Source: a virus. From it: DNA of 38,276 nt. The position numbers were made by a program, and so were the translations under genes. How positions within the stretch are numbered: the stretch's first letter is position 1; each line of letters opens with the position of its first letter. The notes under the pieces were generated by a model that worked only from the letters and a program-made list of their open reading frames with translations, was not told where the DNA came from and did no database searches. Shown in pieces: positions 1 through 8,271 of the stretch. Location: IMG/VR virus record IMGVR_UViG_3300044714_000134, positions 1-38,276 of that record; one strand, written 5' to 3'.

Positions 1-447
1 ATAGATAACGCCTTTCGGCCGACGCGCTTCTGGATTCGCAACCGCATTGGCGACGAGCGTCCCCGCAATCCCTCCGGCCATGGAGGGAAAGAATCCTGGA
101 GAGTTCCGTCGATACCAGAAAGACGGCGCGGGCCCCGTACTTCCATCCGGACGAACCTCCTGGAATCCACCGCCCGCATAGAAGAGCGGCGACACCTCGA
201 CGCCGGCACGGAACGTCTTTGGCACGTAAGGATGCGCCACGACGAACACCGGCCGCCCGAGGCGACGGGCCGCATCCTGCGCCCAATGCCACGGCTTCCG
301 GTCCATCATCGACCCGCGCCAGGTTCGGATGATCTTGTTCGTTCCGGAGTCCACCAGAATGAACGGGTTCTCCTTGTATCGTCCGGTCTTGCTGTGGCAC
401 GGGTTTCCCATGACGGTCATCAGGAGAGGATTCGATCTCATCGTCAT
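1..447 (-). CDS. Hypothetical protein, C-terminus cut by the window edge
   Basis: 149 codons are visible and no stop is reached before the window edge. The first ATG overlaps the stop of the upstream gene as ATGA. A second in-frame ATG at 441 lies six bases after GGGAG and is the better-spaced start. The protein begins MTMRSNPLLMTVMGNP and continues with a basic, tryptophan-containing part (RTWRGSMMDRKPWHW). I see no membrane segment and no known catalytic motif. It is the last visible gene of a minus-strand run with two anchored proteins and a transglutaminase-like protein, so a virion or envelope role is inferred only from position. Confidence 0.6.
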   Translation of the reverse strand, partial: MTMRSNPLLMTVMGNPCHSKTGRYKENPFILVDSGTNKIIRTWRGSMMDRKPWHWAQDAARRLGRPVFVVAHPYVPKTFRAGVEVSPLFYAGGGFQEVRPDGSTGPAPSFWYRRNSPGFFPSMAGGIAGTLVANAVANPEARRPKGVIY

Positions 448-1100
448 CTCCCGAAGAAATACCACAGGAGAAACAACGCACCGGCGCCAAGCACTAGGCC
501 CGTCCCGATCGAGAGGCCACTGAGCAGCGCGTTCGCCCGGTCGGACAGTTCCTGTTCGAACGCAGCCTGACCAGCGGCAGACGGACTCGTCATCGGCCCA
601 GGAAGCATCGACTGGACCTGAGCCTGATCAGCCTGGACCTGGGCCGCTAAATCCGGGGTCGCCGCCTGAACGAGGTTCAGCTGCGCCTGATACGTATTTG
701 CCGTCGACTGAGCGTTCGCAATCGTCGCGTCGTCCGGCACATGACTCGTCGTCACGATGATTGCCGTGAGAGCAGCCTGGATGTCGCTCGTTACCTGATT
801 GTAGTCGGTTGTCCCATCCGTTGTGTTGTTCCAGGCGTCCTGACCGACCGCGGTGACACCGGCAAGCAGGACGCTCAACTGGTTCTGTATGTTCGAGACG
901 TTGGTGTACCAGGACTGAGGTTTCCCAGTCAGCGCGTTCCAGGCATCGGTAAGAAATCCACCGAGCCCGGGATCGCAGCTTCCGTCGGAGCAGCAGATTT
1001 TGATCGCAAGGTCCGTCGCTTCTTCCGGAGTCCGAGCCTGCCCGCTTTTGATGAGCGAAGTCGCCTTGTCCGAGATCTCGTCGAGTAGCCCAGGGACCAT
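444..1100 (-). CDS. Putative virion/envelope protein with C-terminal membrane anchor
   Basis: 218 aa. The start is ATG in a TAATG overlap with the preceding gene, behind GAGGGG. Residues 1-45 are a helical N-terminus with a CC...C cluster (KICCSDGSCDPGLGG). The middle (about 70-170) is Ala/Gln/Thr-rich and probably helical. The last 30 residues form one membrane segment (GTGLVLGAGALFLLWYF) ending in GR. There is no signal peptide, so the protein would be tail-anchored. The N-terminal pattern SLIKSG...PEEATDLAI resembles the start of the 102-aa protein at 30687. Neighbours are another small anchored protein and a transglutaminase-like protein. A membrane-containing virion, a lysis function or an envelope protein are all possible; function is not established. 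Confidence 0.7.
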   Translation of the reverse strand: MVPGLLDEISDKATSLIKSGQARTPEEATDLAIKICCSDGSCDPGLGGFLTDAWNALTGKPQSWYTNVSNIQNQLSVLLAGVTAVGQDAWNNTTDGTTDYNQVTSDIQAALTAIIVTTSHVPDDATIANAQSTANTYQAQLNLVQAATPDLAAQVQADQAQVQSMLPGPMTSPSAAGQAAFEQELSDRANALLSGLSIGTGLVLGAGALFLLWYFFGR

Positions 1101-1429
1101 TACCGGCCCCTCACGTACGTTTCCTGAGCGACCCAGACGCCGAGCAGCACCGACAGTGCGAGCAGTCCTCCGGTAACAGCAGCAAACGTCGGTGTGTAGG
1201 CGGTCAACACGTTCATGATCGTCGGCTGCATCGACGCCATCATGCTCTGGACCATCGGAGAGGAGGCTCCGGACACCAAAGCCGTGATATCGTCGGCAGT
1301 CTGCCCGAGTCCGCGATTGACGAATGCTTCGAGTTCGCCCACGTTCCGGATCCGACCGGAATGGACTCCGTCGATCGCCTCCTGGCCGATCCTGGTGCCT
1401 TCCTGGACGAGGTACTCTCCGAGGTTCAT
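1100..1429 (-). CDS. Small putative envelope protein with C-terminal membrane segment
   Basis: 109 aa. The start ATG directly follows the stop of the upstream gene (TAGATG); no clear Shine-Dalgarno is visible, so translation is probably coupled. The first 60 residues are polar and helical (EGTRIGQEAIDGVHSGR), including VNRGLGQTADD with the GLG tripeptide that recurs in this module. Residues about 76-101 are hydrophobic (FAAVTGGLLALSVLLGVWVA) and end in a short basic tail, so it is probably C-tail anchored. Size and placement would fit a minor membrane protein of a virion or a holin-like protein. The sequence does not decide between them. Confidence 0.65.
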   Translation of the reverse strand: MNLGEYLVQEGTRIGQEAIDGVHSGRIRNVGELEAFVNRGLGQTADDITALVSGASSPMVQSMMASMQPTIMNVLTAYTPTFAAVTGGLLALSVLLGVWVAQETYVRGR

Positions 1430-3970
1430 CTATGAAGACGAGTTGTCGTCCAGGCTCGTGATCATGGAATTGTCCTGAGACGACGTGTCCACAGGCGCAG
1501 GAGGCGCGGTGGTCGCGGCGACCGCCTCCTGATTTGCGGCAAACGGATCCTGAGGAGTCGCGGTCGGCGCCGGCGCCGGCGTGGAAGCGGAAGATGGAGC
1601 GGGAGACCCAGCCGCAGCCTTGCCCGTTGCCGTAGCAGCGCCGCCAAAGATGCTGGTCAGGGCCGCCGTCCCGGCACCCGGAGCCCCAGTTGCGGTCGGC
1701 TTGAATAGGCTCATCGCGCTCGACATAAGTTTCTGGGCCAGAGTCTGAGGAGCTCCAGCGGCTGGAGTTGCCGGACCCTTGAAGATCATGTACGCCGCGA
1801 GCGCTCCGCCGCCGAGCAAAAGGTACGTCCCCGTGCTCGACTTTCCGCCCTTGCCGCCGCTGCGCCGACGAGATGGGTTCCTCTTATAGGAAAGCTTCTT
1901 CCGGCGGGTCATCCAGTACGCCAGGCCGCCGATGGCGGTCACCACGAGTAGAGGGACTCCCCACCCCGTCAAGTTGAAGGAGAACCCAGACGTCGGAGCC
2001 GCCGAACCGACGATCGCTGTGACTCCAGCCTGAACAGCTTGAGCGACAGCGGCCGAGTCTGCGGGGTCGACCACGCCAACGATGGCGTTCGTGATGTTTC
2101 CGGCGGCTGCGGAAGACGTGGCCGGGTCGACCGTCACGGACTGAGTCTGGCCGAGGCCAGATACACCGCGAGAAGGTCTTCCAAGAACGGCAGCAATTCG
2201 AGATGGATGGACTCCGGCTTTGCGGGCCGCTGCGGGAAGCATCCGCTTCACATGGGCATGGACGGTCTTATAAAGAGAGTTGCTGTTGCCGTTCCCGACC
2301 GGGATCGCCCTGACCCGGCCGCCGAGACCGCCGAGACCGGACAGGCCGTACAGTTGCGGATTCCACTCGAGGGATGGGTCGTCCAGCCAGTAATCGTTCT
2401 GGCCGGCGCGCATCGAACTGTCACGCCGAGTGCCGGCACTGACGGGGTGATGCGCCCTGGTGGCGGGCGTGCGGGCCTTCCCGCTGCCCTGCTTGATCTT
2501 CTTGACGACCGCAGCGGTGGCGGGAGTCGAAGTCGTGTTCACGATCGAAGCGTCTCCGGCCTGGACGGCATCGACCACTTTCGCAGCAGCGGTGGACGCA
2601 TCCGACGGAGCGATAGCCCCGGCGGCGACGGCGTTCGTGACATCCTTTTGGACGGCGTCCGCGACCGCAGCGACCGCGTCGTCTCCAAGACCTCCGAGAT
2701 TGACGCCTCTCGAGTAGTATTCCCCGAGGCCGGATTCCGATCCGTTCATCTTCGGAAGCCAGGAGAGAGACGGTTCGTTTTCCGATCCAGAACCGGTCGA
2801 CCCTGAGCGCGCGGACCTCTTAGTTGCGATGGCCGTGAGAGTCGCCGCAGTTGCGGGATTCTTCGAGACCGTCACGGCGTCACCTTTAGTGACAGCGTCG
2901 ACCACGGCAGCCGCATGGGCGGTGGCTTGGCTCGGGGCAATCGTACCAGCGGCAACCTTGGCTTGGGTGTCCTGGGCGACCGCAGAGACCACGGCGGCGG
3001 CCTCGTTGGGGTCCGCATCACCGAGACCTGCCATTCCGATCGCGTAACCACTCCATGCGTTTTTCATGAGATTTTTCTCCGATACATTCGGCTGAGGAAG
3101 AGCCTTCGACCAGTCGGTCTTCCAGGGTTCCATATACCCCCAAGCATTGAGGTGGATGGGGACATCCTTTCGAGCGATGAAAGACCAGGCATCCCGGTAG
3201 CTCTTCTGGCTGCGGATCGGGTAATGACCGTCGTAGGGGATCCCGCCGGCCCCTGGCTGCGTGGTCGTATCCGAGAACCGAGCGACCATGGCGCGCGGCG
3301 TGCCGGGCTGAGGCCTGGGCATGTCGATCTGCGACCCAGCGGCCGGATCCGCGTACGTGTGCGAGATGTCGTTCCGAACGTCCGGGGTCAGATTGATCGG
3401 GGACAGGCTGGATCTGAAAAATGGAGGCATTCCTAGTCCCTCGACGGTGGCGCTTTCGTACCCACTGACCCCGACGTCCTGCCGGGTCCAGATTCTCCGG
3501 TCGGTGATCCCGGCGGACGGGCGCCAGCCGACGGAACTTCCAGCGACGGTCACGTCAAGCGCGGTCCACTTCCCACGAGTGTTCAGTTCCGGATAGACGT
3601 GGCAGGGTTCCTTGTCGGGACGCGTCGAGACGGTGACGAAGCGGGAAGGGTTCCCCATCACCTCGCCCATTGCGGCGATCAGGATCGAGAAGTCGTCGCA
3701 ATCGGCGCGAGCGCGATTGATCGTGCTCCAGACGTCCTGGACCAGTTCGACGCCGTACGGGTCCCGTGTGTACTTGATGTTCGACTTCACCCAGTTGAAG
3801 ATCGACCGGACTTCGCCGGAGTAGTCTTTTCCGGGGACGGCTTGAGTGATCTGGTAGACGAGCTCCTGGAACTTTGGATCGGTGACGGCCTGGCCGACCA
3901 GCTGGTACATCCGCTGAATGGTGCTGGATGTCAGAACGTTTTCGGAAACGTCCTCGAGCATACTGGCCAC
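1430..3970 (-). CDS. Transglutaminase-like (papain-fold) protein with Ala-rich repeats and two membrane segments
   Basis: 846 aa from the GTG at 3970, which sits five bases after GGAG. An in-frame TTG at 4015 lies inside a terminator hairpin and lacks a ribosome-binding site. The N-terminal domain (about residues 50-150) carries the transglutaminase-like triad: Cys91 in RADCDDFS, His124 in CHVYPE and Asp139 in ALDVT. This fold includes proteases and peptide-crosslinking enzymes. Two Ala-rich tandem repeats (about 310-380 and 430-500) and a weaker third follow. Hydrophobic stretches occur at LLVVTAIGGLAYWM, followed by a very basic RRKK...KRNPSRRR patch, and at LLLGGGALAAYMIF. The C-terminus is Pro/Ala/Thr-rich. 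GLG tripeptides recur (VEGLGM, MAGLGDA, ESGLGE, LGGLGDD, VSGLGQ). A virion scaffold or maturation enzyme is inferred; the domain call is solid. Confidence 0.75.
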   Translation of the reverse strand: MASMLEDVSENVLTSSTIQRMYQLVGQAVTDPKFQELVYQITQAVPGKDYSGEVRSIFNWVKSNIKYTRDPYGVELVQDVWSTINRARADCDDFSILIAAMGEVMGNPSRFVTVSTRPDKEPCHVYPELNTRGKWTALDVTVAGSSVGWRPSAGITDRRIWTRQDVGVSGYESATVEGLGMPPFFRSSLSPINLTPDVRNDISHTYADPAAGSQIDMPRPQPGTPRAMVARFSDTTTQPGAGGIPYDGHYPIRSQKSYRDAWSFIARKDVPIHLNAWGYMEPWKTDWSKALPQPNVSEKNLMKNAWSGYAIGMAGLGDADPNEAAAVVSAVAQDTQAKVAAGTIAPSQATAHAAAVVDAVTKGDAVTVSKNPATAATLTAIATKRSARSGSTGSGSENEPSLSWLPKMNGSESGLGEYYSRGVNLGGLGDDAVAAVADAVQKDVTNAVAAGAIAPSDASTAAAKVVDAVQAGDASIVNTTSTPATAAVVKKIKQGSGKARTPATRAHHPVSAGTRRDSSMRAGQNDYWLDDPSLEWNPQLYGLSGLGGLGGRVRAIPVGNGNSNSLYKTVHAHVKRMLPAAARKAGVHPSRIAAVLGRPSRGVSGLGQTQSVTVDPATSSAAAGNITNAIVGVVDPADSAAVAQAVQAGVTAIVGSAAPTSGFSFNLTGWGVPLLVVTAIGGLAYWMTRRKKLSYKRNPSRRRSGGKGGKSSTGTYLLLGGGALAAYMIFKGPATPAAGAPQTLAQKLMSSAMSLFKPTATGAPGAGTAALTSIFGGAATATGKAAAGSPAPSSASTPAPAPTATPQDPFAANQEAVAATTAPPAPVDTSSQDNSMITSLDDNSSS

Positions 3971-3981
3971 AGGGTCTCCAG

Positions 3982-4032
3982 AAATAAAAAAGTCCCGGAG
4001 TACTGGATACTTCAACTCAGTACCGCGGGGCT
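3982..4032 (-). terminator. Rho-independent terminator, read on the minus strand
   Basis: Plus-strand arms at 3992-4005 (GTCCCGGAGTACTG) and 4018-4031 (CAGTACCGCGGGGC) pair over most of their length. On the minus strand the hairpin is followed at once by TTTTTTATTT. On the plus strand the other side has only CTTTT, so termination would be stronger leftwards. It separates 4099-6504 from the transglutaminase-like gene, whose GTG lies only 12 bases past the T-tract. Confidence 0.7.
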
Positions 4033-4098
4033 TTTGGTCGCTCGTTACTTCTTCGAGTTAGTATTCCCCTTCAACCGTCAGAATGCAAGAGAAATGGT

Positions 4099-4419
4099 TC
4101 ACCTTCGAATGTCGACGAGCGGGTCCCCCGGGTCGTCCACGTCCTCTTCCTCTTCACCGAAGATCTCCTCGTTCGCCTCGATGTAGGCCCGCGCGAGATC
4201 CTTGAGATCCAGCTTCTGTTTGTCCTTCATCGCGGCCAGGATCTCCATCGTGAGGCCGACGACCTCGAAGTGACCGATCAGGTCGTCCATCTTCTCGCAG
4301 AATTCCGATGCAAGCTTCGCATTCGCCTGCATCTGCACCTGGAGGGCGATCAGCGTATCCAGCATCTGGACCGCAAGCGCGTCTCCGTTCGGTTTCGGTT
4401 TCGCTTCCTCTCCGCTCAT
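4099..4419 (-). CDS. Small acidic helical protein, unknown function
   Basis: 106 aa, predicted all-helical from its heptad-like spacing (ALAVQMLDTLIALQVQM, FCEKMDDLIGHFEVVGL). It ends in a strongly acidic tail (EEIFGEEEEDVDD). The ATG overlaps the stop of the 614-aa coiled-coil gene as ATGA, so the two are translationally coupled and probably act together. The acidic tail is shared in style with the neighbour's C-terminus. It is the last gene before the terminator at 3982-4032. I recognise no family. Confidence 0.65.
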   Translation of the reverse strand: MSGEEAKPKPNGDALAVQMLDTLIALQVQMQANAKLASEFCEKMDDLIGHFEVVGLTMEILAAMKDKQKLDLKDLARAYIEANEEIFGEEEEDVDDPGDPLVDIRR

Positions 4420-6260
4420 AGACCGCTTCCCTCCTCTTCGGCTTCTACTTCGGCTTCTTCCTCGTCGGCCGGATCAAATTTCGGATTCTTCTCCAGTTCG
4501 AGCCACCAGTGATTGAGCTCTTCGATGCCGAGCGACATCCACGCGGTTGCGCGCGGAGATGAGAGAACCTTGTCCCGCATCTTGTCCAGGTCGACGGCGT
4601 TGATGCCTTCGACCTTGAAAGCCTCGAAGACTTCCGCAGGCGTCTTTGCCAGGCAGACTTTCTCGAGAACCGTCTCGGGCAGGAGCTTCCAGGCGCCTTC
4701 GTAGTTCCAGTCGTACTGACGAGGACGTGTTTCGAGTTCTCGCTCCAGAACAATGATCGTACTGCAGACCCGATAGCAGGTTTCCTGGGCAACGGACATC
4801 TGAGGTTTCACCTGAGCCGTTGCGTCGGTGGCCGGCTCAGCTACAGGGGCGTCCGTGACCAAGTGAAGGTCTGGCTTCTTTTCGGCTTCCTCAGGTTTTG
4901 CTTCCGTCGCAGGTGTTGCCGGGGCTGCCGCGCCGACGACTTTTCGTTCCATGACGTTCACCTGAGGAACCGGCTCTTTTTTCGGCGGAGGATTCTCTTT
5001 TGGTTGCGGCAGGGCTGCGATGGCTCGCTCGGTGGCGACCCGGACGGCCTCGTCCTCGGCTTTCTTCATTTCGATCTCGAGGCTTTTTTTGAAGTCCTCC
5101 TTGTTGACTTCCTTGCCGCTCTTCTGGAGGCCGTCGAGGTTCTCGAAGATCCTGTCGATCACGCGCGGGGTCAGCTTGTCGCCTAGGCGGTCGAGGGCTT
5201 TTTCCCACCAAGGGCGGTCGTCGTTGGGGTCGTCTTCGTCGTCGTCATCGTCTCCGCTGTCGCCGCCCCACCCAAACAGCTTCTTCATCTTGATCGCGCT
5301 CTCCGCGAAATCAAGGAATCCACCGCTTTCCTTGTTGGGGCGCTTCTCGAGGTTGTCGATCTTCTGGACCAGCAGATTCATCCGGTCGTCCTGCATCTGC
5401 TTCATCATGTCCCCGAACCGCTTGTCGCTGGACTCCTGCATCTTCTGCATCTGCCCAAGCAGGAGAGCGGTTTCGGATTGGCCAGCGGGCTGGACGGGTT
5501 TTTGGCTCGCGGCGATCATCGCCTTCAGCTCTCGCATCTCGTCCGCATGCCGGCGGTCGCGCGCCTCGAGTTCGGCCTGGTGTTTCGCCTCGGTCAGACG
5601 GCGGTCGAGATCGAAGATTCTGGAGTCCGCTTCCTCGGAACCCTTTTTCCCCTTTCCGGTTCTCGCCATGCGCGCTTCCTCGAGCTGGTGCTCGAGATTC
5701 TCGACCTCGAGCAGCTTCGCGGTCACCGCAGCGCGACGATCGAGGCCGTCGATGCTGACTTGAGTGGCGTCTTTCTCCTGAGGGCCGAACATCGCCTTCT
5801 CCTCAGGGGTCATCTCGGCGCTCTGGATGAGCGGGTCCCCGTCGAGCTCGAAGTTTCGAGCGTCGATGATGCCGCCGGCCTCGGGATTCACGACCGAAAC
5901 CTTGTAGGTTCCGCCGCCCGCGTTCTCCTGGACCTCGCTTTTGATCTCTTCCCACTGCAATGGGAGCTCGCTGGTCCAGACTTCGACGGCGGTCTTGACG
6001 CCCTTCCACTGTTTCGGCCGAAGACGCTTCACCTTGACGATGAATTTCGGGTTCCGGAGCAGCTTGAAGAAATTTTCGAAGTCGTCGGCGGCGGGCTCCG
6101 GCTTCGCCTCGGTCTTTTCCGTCTGGATGCCGAGCTGCTTCTTCACTTCGTCGGCGCCGCCGCTCACCACAGCCCTGATTTGAACGTCTTCTGAAGTCAT
6201 CGGCCTCGATTCATCCGCCGGATCGCTTCCATTCCCACTCTCTGACCTACGACGCGGCAT
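4416..6260 (-). CDS. Large acidic coiled-coil protein, unknown function
   Basis: 614 aa. The start ATG lies behind AAGGAG. An N-terminal globular part (about 60-160) is basic and aromatic (FKLLRNPKFIVKVKRLRPKQW, KTAVEVWTSELPLQW). A long coiled coil spans about 180-310 (LEVENLEHQLEEARMAR, ELKAMIAAS, MMKQMQDDRMNLL). An Asp run with WW follows (DDDDDEDDPNDDRPWWEKAL). A low-complexity Pro/Lys/Ala linker then leads to a compact C-terminal domain (about 490-600) ending in acidic Glu repeats. The layout suggests a scaffolding, internal virion or DNA-organising protein. No catalytic motif is seen. It overlaps the upstream gene slightly and the downstream gene by ATGA. Confidence 0.65.
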   Translation of the reverse strand: MPRRRSESGNGSDPADESRPMTSEDVQIRAVVSGGADEVKKQLGIQTEKTEAKPEPAADDFENFFKLLRNPKFIVKVKRLRPKQWKGVKTAVEVWTSELPLQWEEIKSEVQENAGGGTYKVSVVNPEAGGIIDARNFELDGDPLIQSAEMTPEEKAMFGPQEKDATQVSIDGLDRRAAVTAKLLEVENLEHQLEEARMARTGKGKKGSEEADSRIFDLDRRLTEAKHQAELEARDRRHADEMRELKAMIAASQKPVQPAGQSETALLLGQMQKMQESSDKRFGDMMKQMQDDRMNLLVQKIDNLEKRPNKESGGFLDFAESAIKMKKLFGWGGDSGDDDDDEDDPNDDRPWWEKALDRLGDKLTPRVIDRIFENLDGLQKSGKEVNKEDFKKSLEIEMKKAEDEAVRVATERAIAALPQPKENPPPKKEPVPQVNVMERKVVGAAAPATPATEAKPEEAEKKPDLHLVTDAPVAEPATDATAQVKPQMSVAQETCYRVCSTIIVLERELETRPRQYDWNYEGAWKLLPETVLEKVCLAKTPAEVFEAFKVEGINAVDLDKMRDKVLSSPRATAWMSLGIEELNHWWLELEKNPKFDPADEEEAEVEAEEEGSGL

Positions 6261-6504
6261 TCTTTGTCTCCTTAACCCTCTTCTCTTTCACCCGAACGAC
6301 GTTTGAGGCTTCGATGATTCTTCGAATGGTCTCTTTGTCCTGAATGAAAACCTTGGAGAGGTGAATCGGGCACCTTCCGTACAGATTCCCGTCCGTGCAG
6401 ATCATCAGGCCGATTTTATGAGGGGGGATGGCGCCTGCGTTTTTGGTCTGGAACCCGGATACAGGGCACCAAACCTCAGTGTCCAGGTACTTTTGCTCGG
6501 GCAC
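6247..6504 (-). CDS. Small cysteine-containing protein, possibly from a leaderless mRNA
   Basis: 85 aa from GTG 6504. The frame stays open up to 6561, but that extension crosses a TATACT box six bases before the GTG, so the GTG is preferred. Cysteines lie at WCPVSGF, MICTDGN and GRCPIHL with a histidine nearby, which could bind a metal ion. The C-terminus is basic (RVKEKRVKETKNAAS). It is the first gene of the leftward module and is divergent from the replication operon. Its position next to the divergent promoter would suit a regulator, but no DNA-binding fold is recognisable. Confidence 0.55.
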   Translation of the reverse strand: MPEQKYLDTEVWCPVSGFQTKNAGAIPPHKIGLMICTDGNLYGRCPIHLSKVFIQDKETIRRIIEASNVVRVKEKRVKETKNAAS

Positions 6505-6510
6505 GGGATA

Positions 6511-6516
6511 AGTATA
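6511..6516 (-). promoter_or_regulatory. Minus-strand -10 box of the leftward module
   Basis: TATACT read on the minus strand, ending six bases before the GTG at 6504. Transcription would start at or next to the first base of the start codon. No good -35 is seen at 16-18 bases. It lies back to back with the plus-strand promoter at 6551. Confidence 0.45.
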
Positions 6517-6550
6517 CCGACTAAGACTCGAATGAAATAGAAAAATTCGC

Positions 6551-6579
6551 TTGACAACCAATGTGATTCACTGTACTAT
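6551..6579 (+). promoter_or_regulatory. Sigma70-type promoter of the replication operon with embedded operator
   Basis: A perfect -35 TTGACA (6551-6556) is separated by 17 bases from the -10 TACTAT (6574-6579). The motif TTCACTGTAC (6567-6576) lies in the spacer and overlaps the -10. The same ten bases occur in the promoter at 26256, and a nine-base match in reverse orientation lies at 13447, so this is probably a repressor site. Transcription from about 6586 would produce a leader of about 140 bases before the helicase gene. Confidence 0.8.
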
Positions 6580-6585
6580 CCTGAC

Positions 6586-6695
6586 ATGTCACCCCGTGGA
6601 AAAGAAGTCTTTGGGAACGCATCTTCCGCCACATCTTGGAAAACGTCTACGGGGTGACATCTGTAGGCGCCGCACCTTTGTGCGGGAGATGCGTT
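6586..6695 (+). ncRNA. Structured leader RNA with two interleaved long stems
   Basis: Stem A is a perfect 12-bp inverted repeat: ATGTCACCCCGT (6586-6597) with ACGGGGTGACAT (6649-6660). Stem B is 14 bp with one G-U pair: AACGCATCTTCCGC (6616-6629) with GCGGGAGATGCGTT (6682-6695). The 5' arm of B lies in the loop of A and its 3' arm lies outside, so A and B together form a pseudoknot topology. Stem C, CCGCAC (6670-6675) with GTGCGG (6680-6685), uses bases needed by B and would compete with it. There is no U-tract. A switch, attenuator or exonuclease-resistant fold is possible; alternatively the arms of A are protein operators. Confidence 0.6.
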
Positions 6696-6724
6696 TTCAA
6701 AGGCTTCAAGAGTAGAGAGATTGG

Positions 6725-8215
6725 ATGACTGAGAGAGAGACGGTAGCGCGGGTCCCATCGAAGTACCAGGCGGCGATCTACGACTGGATCCGAACCGGAA
6801 CCGGAAATGCCGTAGTCGAGGCGGTCGCCGGATCTGGAAAAACAAGCACCGTACTGGAAGCCCTGAAGCTTGTTCGCGGCAACGTCCTCTTCACCGCCTT
6901 CAATGCTTCGATCGCTGCAGAGCTCTCCCGTCGCGCGCCAGGACACGTCAAAGTCTCAACTCTCCATTCGCTCGGCCTGAAAGCTGCCAAGAAGTATCTC
7001 CATCAAGCTGACGTCGATAAGGATGGGTCCAAGTTGGATGGGATCGCGCTTGATGCGTTCCCCGCTCGATGGGTCGGACGACTGGACGAAAATGCTGAGA
7101 TCCGGAAACTCGCTAAGCGTGCAGTCAGCCTTGCGAAAGCAACCCTGATAGACCCGACCAGCCAATCCGAGATCTCCGTCATGATGGATCGGTTTGGGAT
7201 TGAATCTGAAGATGTCGAGGACGTTGGACCAGTCGTCAGAAAACTTCCGGAGATGCTCGATGCCTGTTTAATGGATCGAGCGCAGATCGACTTCGACGAC
7301 ATGATCTGGCTTCCAGTCGTGATGGACCTGCACGTTCACAGATTCGACTGGGTCTTCGTCGATGAATGTCAGGACCTAAACCGGTGTCAGCTGGAACTGA
7401 TCATGAAAACGATTCGACCGGGGACTCGGGTCGTCTGCGTCGGAGATCGAAACCAGTCGATCTACGGATTCCGAGGAGCCGACACCGAGGCGATGACATC
7501 AACCATCGAACGATTGAAAGCTTCGGTATTTCCTCTTTCGATCACATACCGGTGCCCGACCAAGCACGTTGCCATGGCGCAGGCGATTGTCCCCGGGATC
7601 GAGGCACGTCCGGACGCTCCGGAGGGCTTGGTTGAGATCTTGGATTTCAACGAGGCGCTCGAAATGATGGCTCCAGCAGACCTCGTCCTGTGCCGAACGA
7701 ACGCTCCGCTAGCCAGGGTCGCGTTCGCACTGATCCGTGCCGAAAAAAAGGCCGTAATCCGGGGTCGAGACATCGGGACCGGGATATGCTCGCTGATCAA
7801 GAAAGTCTCTGGACGAATGGGAACGGCGACCCCCATCGACCTATTTAGAGACAAACTCGAACTGCACTACCAGAAAGAACTGAAGAAGCTTTCTTCCGCT
7901 GGCAAGTCTACCGTCAACCTGAGCGACAAAGTCGACACGATCAACGTCCTAGCTGAAGGCCTATCAACGGTCCGAGAGCTAGTCGACCGCACTCTCCGGA
8001 TCTTCGATGACACGTCCGATGGGATCGTCTGCAGCAGCGTCCACCGGGCGAAGGGCTTGGAGGCTGATCGAGTTTTCATCATCGATCCGGATCTCATGCC
8101 GCATCCCATGGCAAATAAAGCATGGGAGTACGAGCAGGAGATGCACATCAAGTACGTCGCCTTGACCAGGTCGAAAATCGAGATGTACTTCGTGCCGATG
8201 CCGAAAGAAGAGTGA
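6725..8215 (+). CDS. UvrD/Rep-like superfamily 1 DNA helicase
   Basis: 496 aa. All main SF1A motifs are present: Q-motif region SKYQAAIYDW, Walker A AGSGKT (35-40), motif Ia FTAFNASIA, Walker B DECQD (213-217), motif III GDRNQSIYGFRGA (240-252), motif IV YRCP, motif V SVHRAKGLEADRV and motif VI YVALTRSK. It is shorter than cellular UvrD (about 720 aa) and so lacks much of the accessory subdomains, as is usual for phage helicases. It should unwind DNA 3' to 5' with ATP in replication or recombination. It is the first gene of the plus-strand replication operon, behind the promoter at 6551 and the structured leader. Confidence 0.9.
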   Translation: MTERETVARVPSKYQAAIYDWIRTGTGNAVVEAVAGSGKTSTVLEALKLVRGNVLFTAFNASIAAELSRRAPGHVKVSTLHSLGLKAAKKYLHQADVDKDGSKLDGIALDAFPARWVGRLDENAEIRKLAKRAVSLAKATLIDPTSQSEISVMMDRFGIESEDVEDVGPVVRKLPEMLDACLMDRAQIDFDDMIWLPVVMDLHVHRFDWVFVDECQDLNRCQLELIMKTIRPGTRVVCVGDRNQSIYGFRGADTEAMTSTIERLKASVFPLSITYRCPTKHVAMAQAIVPGIEARPDAPEGLVEILDFNEALEMMAPADLVLCRTNAPLARVAFALIRAEKKAVIRGRDIGTGICSLIKKVSGRMGTATPIDLFRDKLELHYQKELKKLSSAGKSTVNLSDKVDTINVLAEGLSTVRELVDRTLRIFDDTSDGIVCSSVHRAKGLEADRVFIIDPDLMPHPMANKAWEYEQEMHIKYVALTRSKIEMYFVPMPKEE

Positions 8216-8271
8216 CCTATCATGACACAGTCAGACGGTATCAATAGAGAGTTGAATTAGGAGTCGGAGTA

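Noticed and set aside
2039-2806. Plus-strand frames over the transglutaminase-like gene
   Set aside because: Antisense to a gene with intact catalytic triad and membrane segments; products are low complexity.
5478-6194. Long plus-strand frames over the coiled-coil gene
   Set aside because: Mirror images of a Glu/Lys-rich coiled coil; no ribosome-binding site and no recognisable domain.
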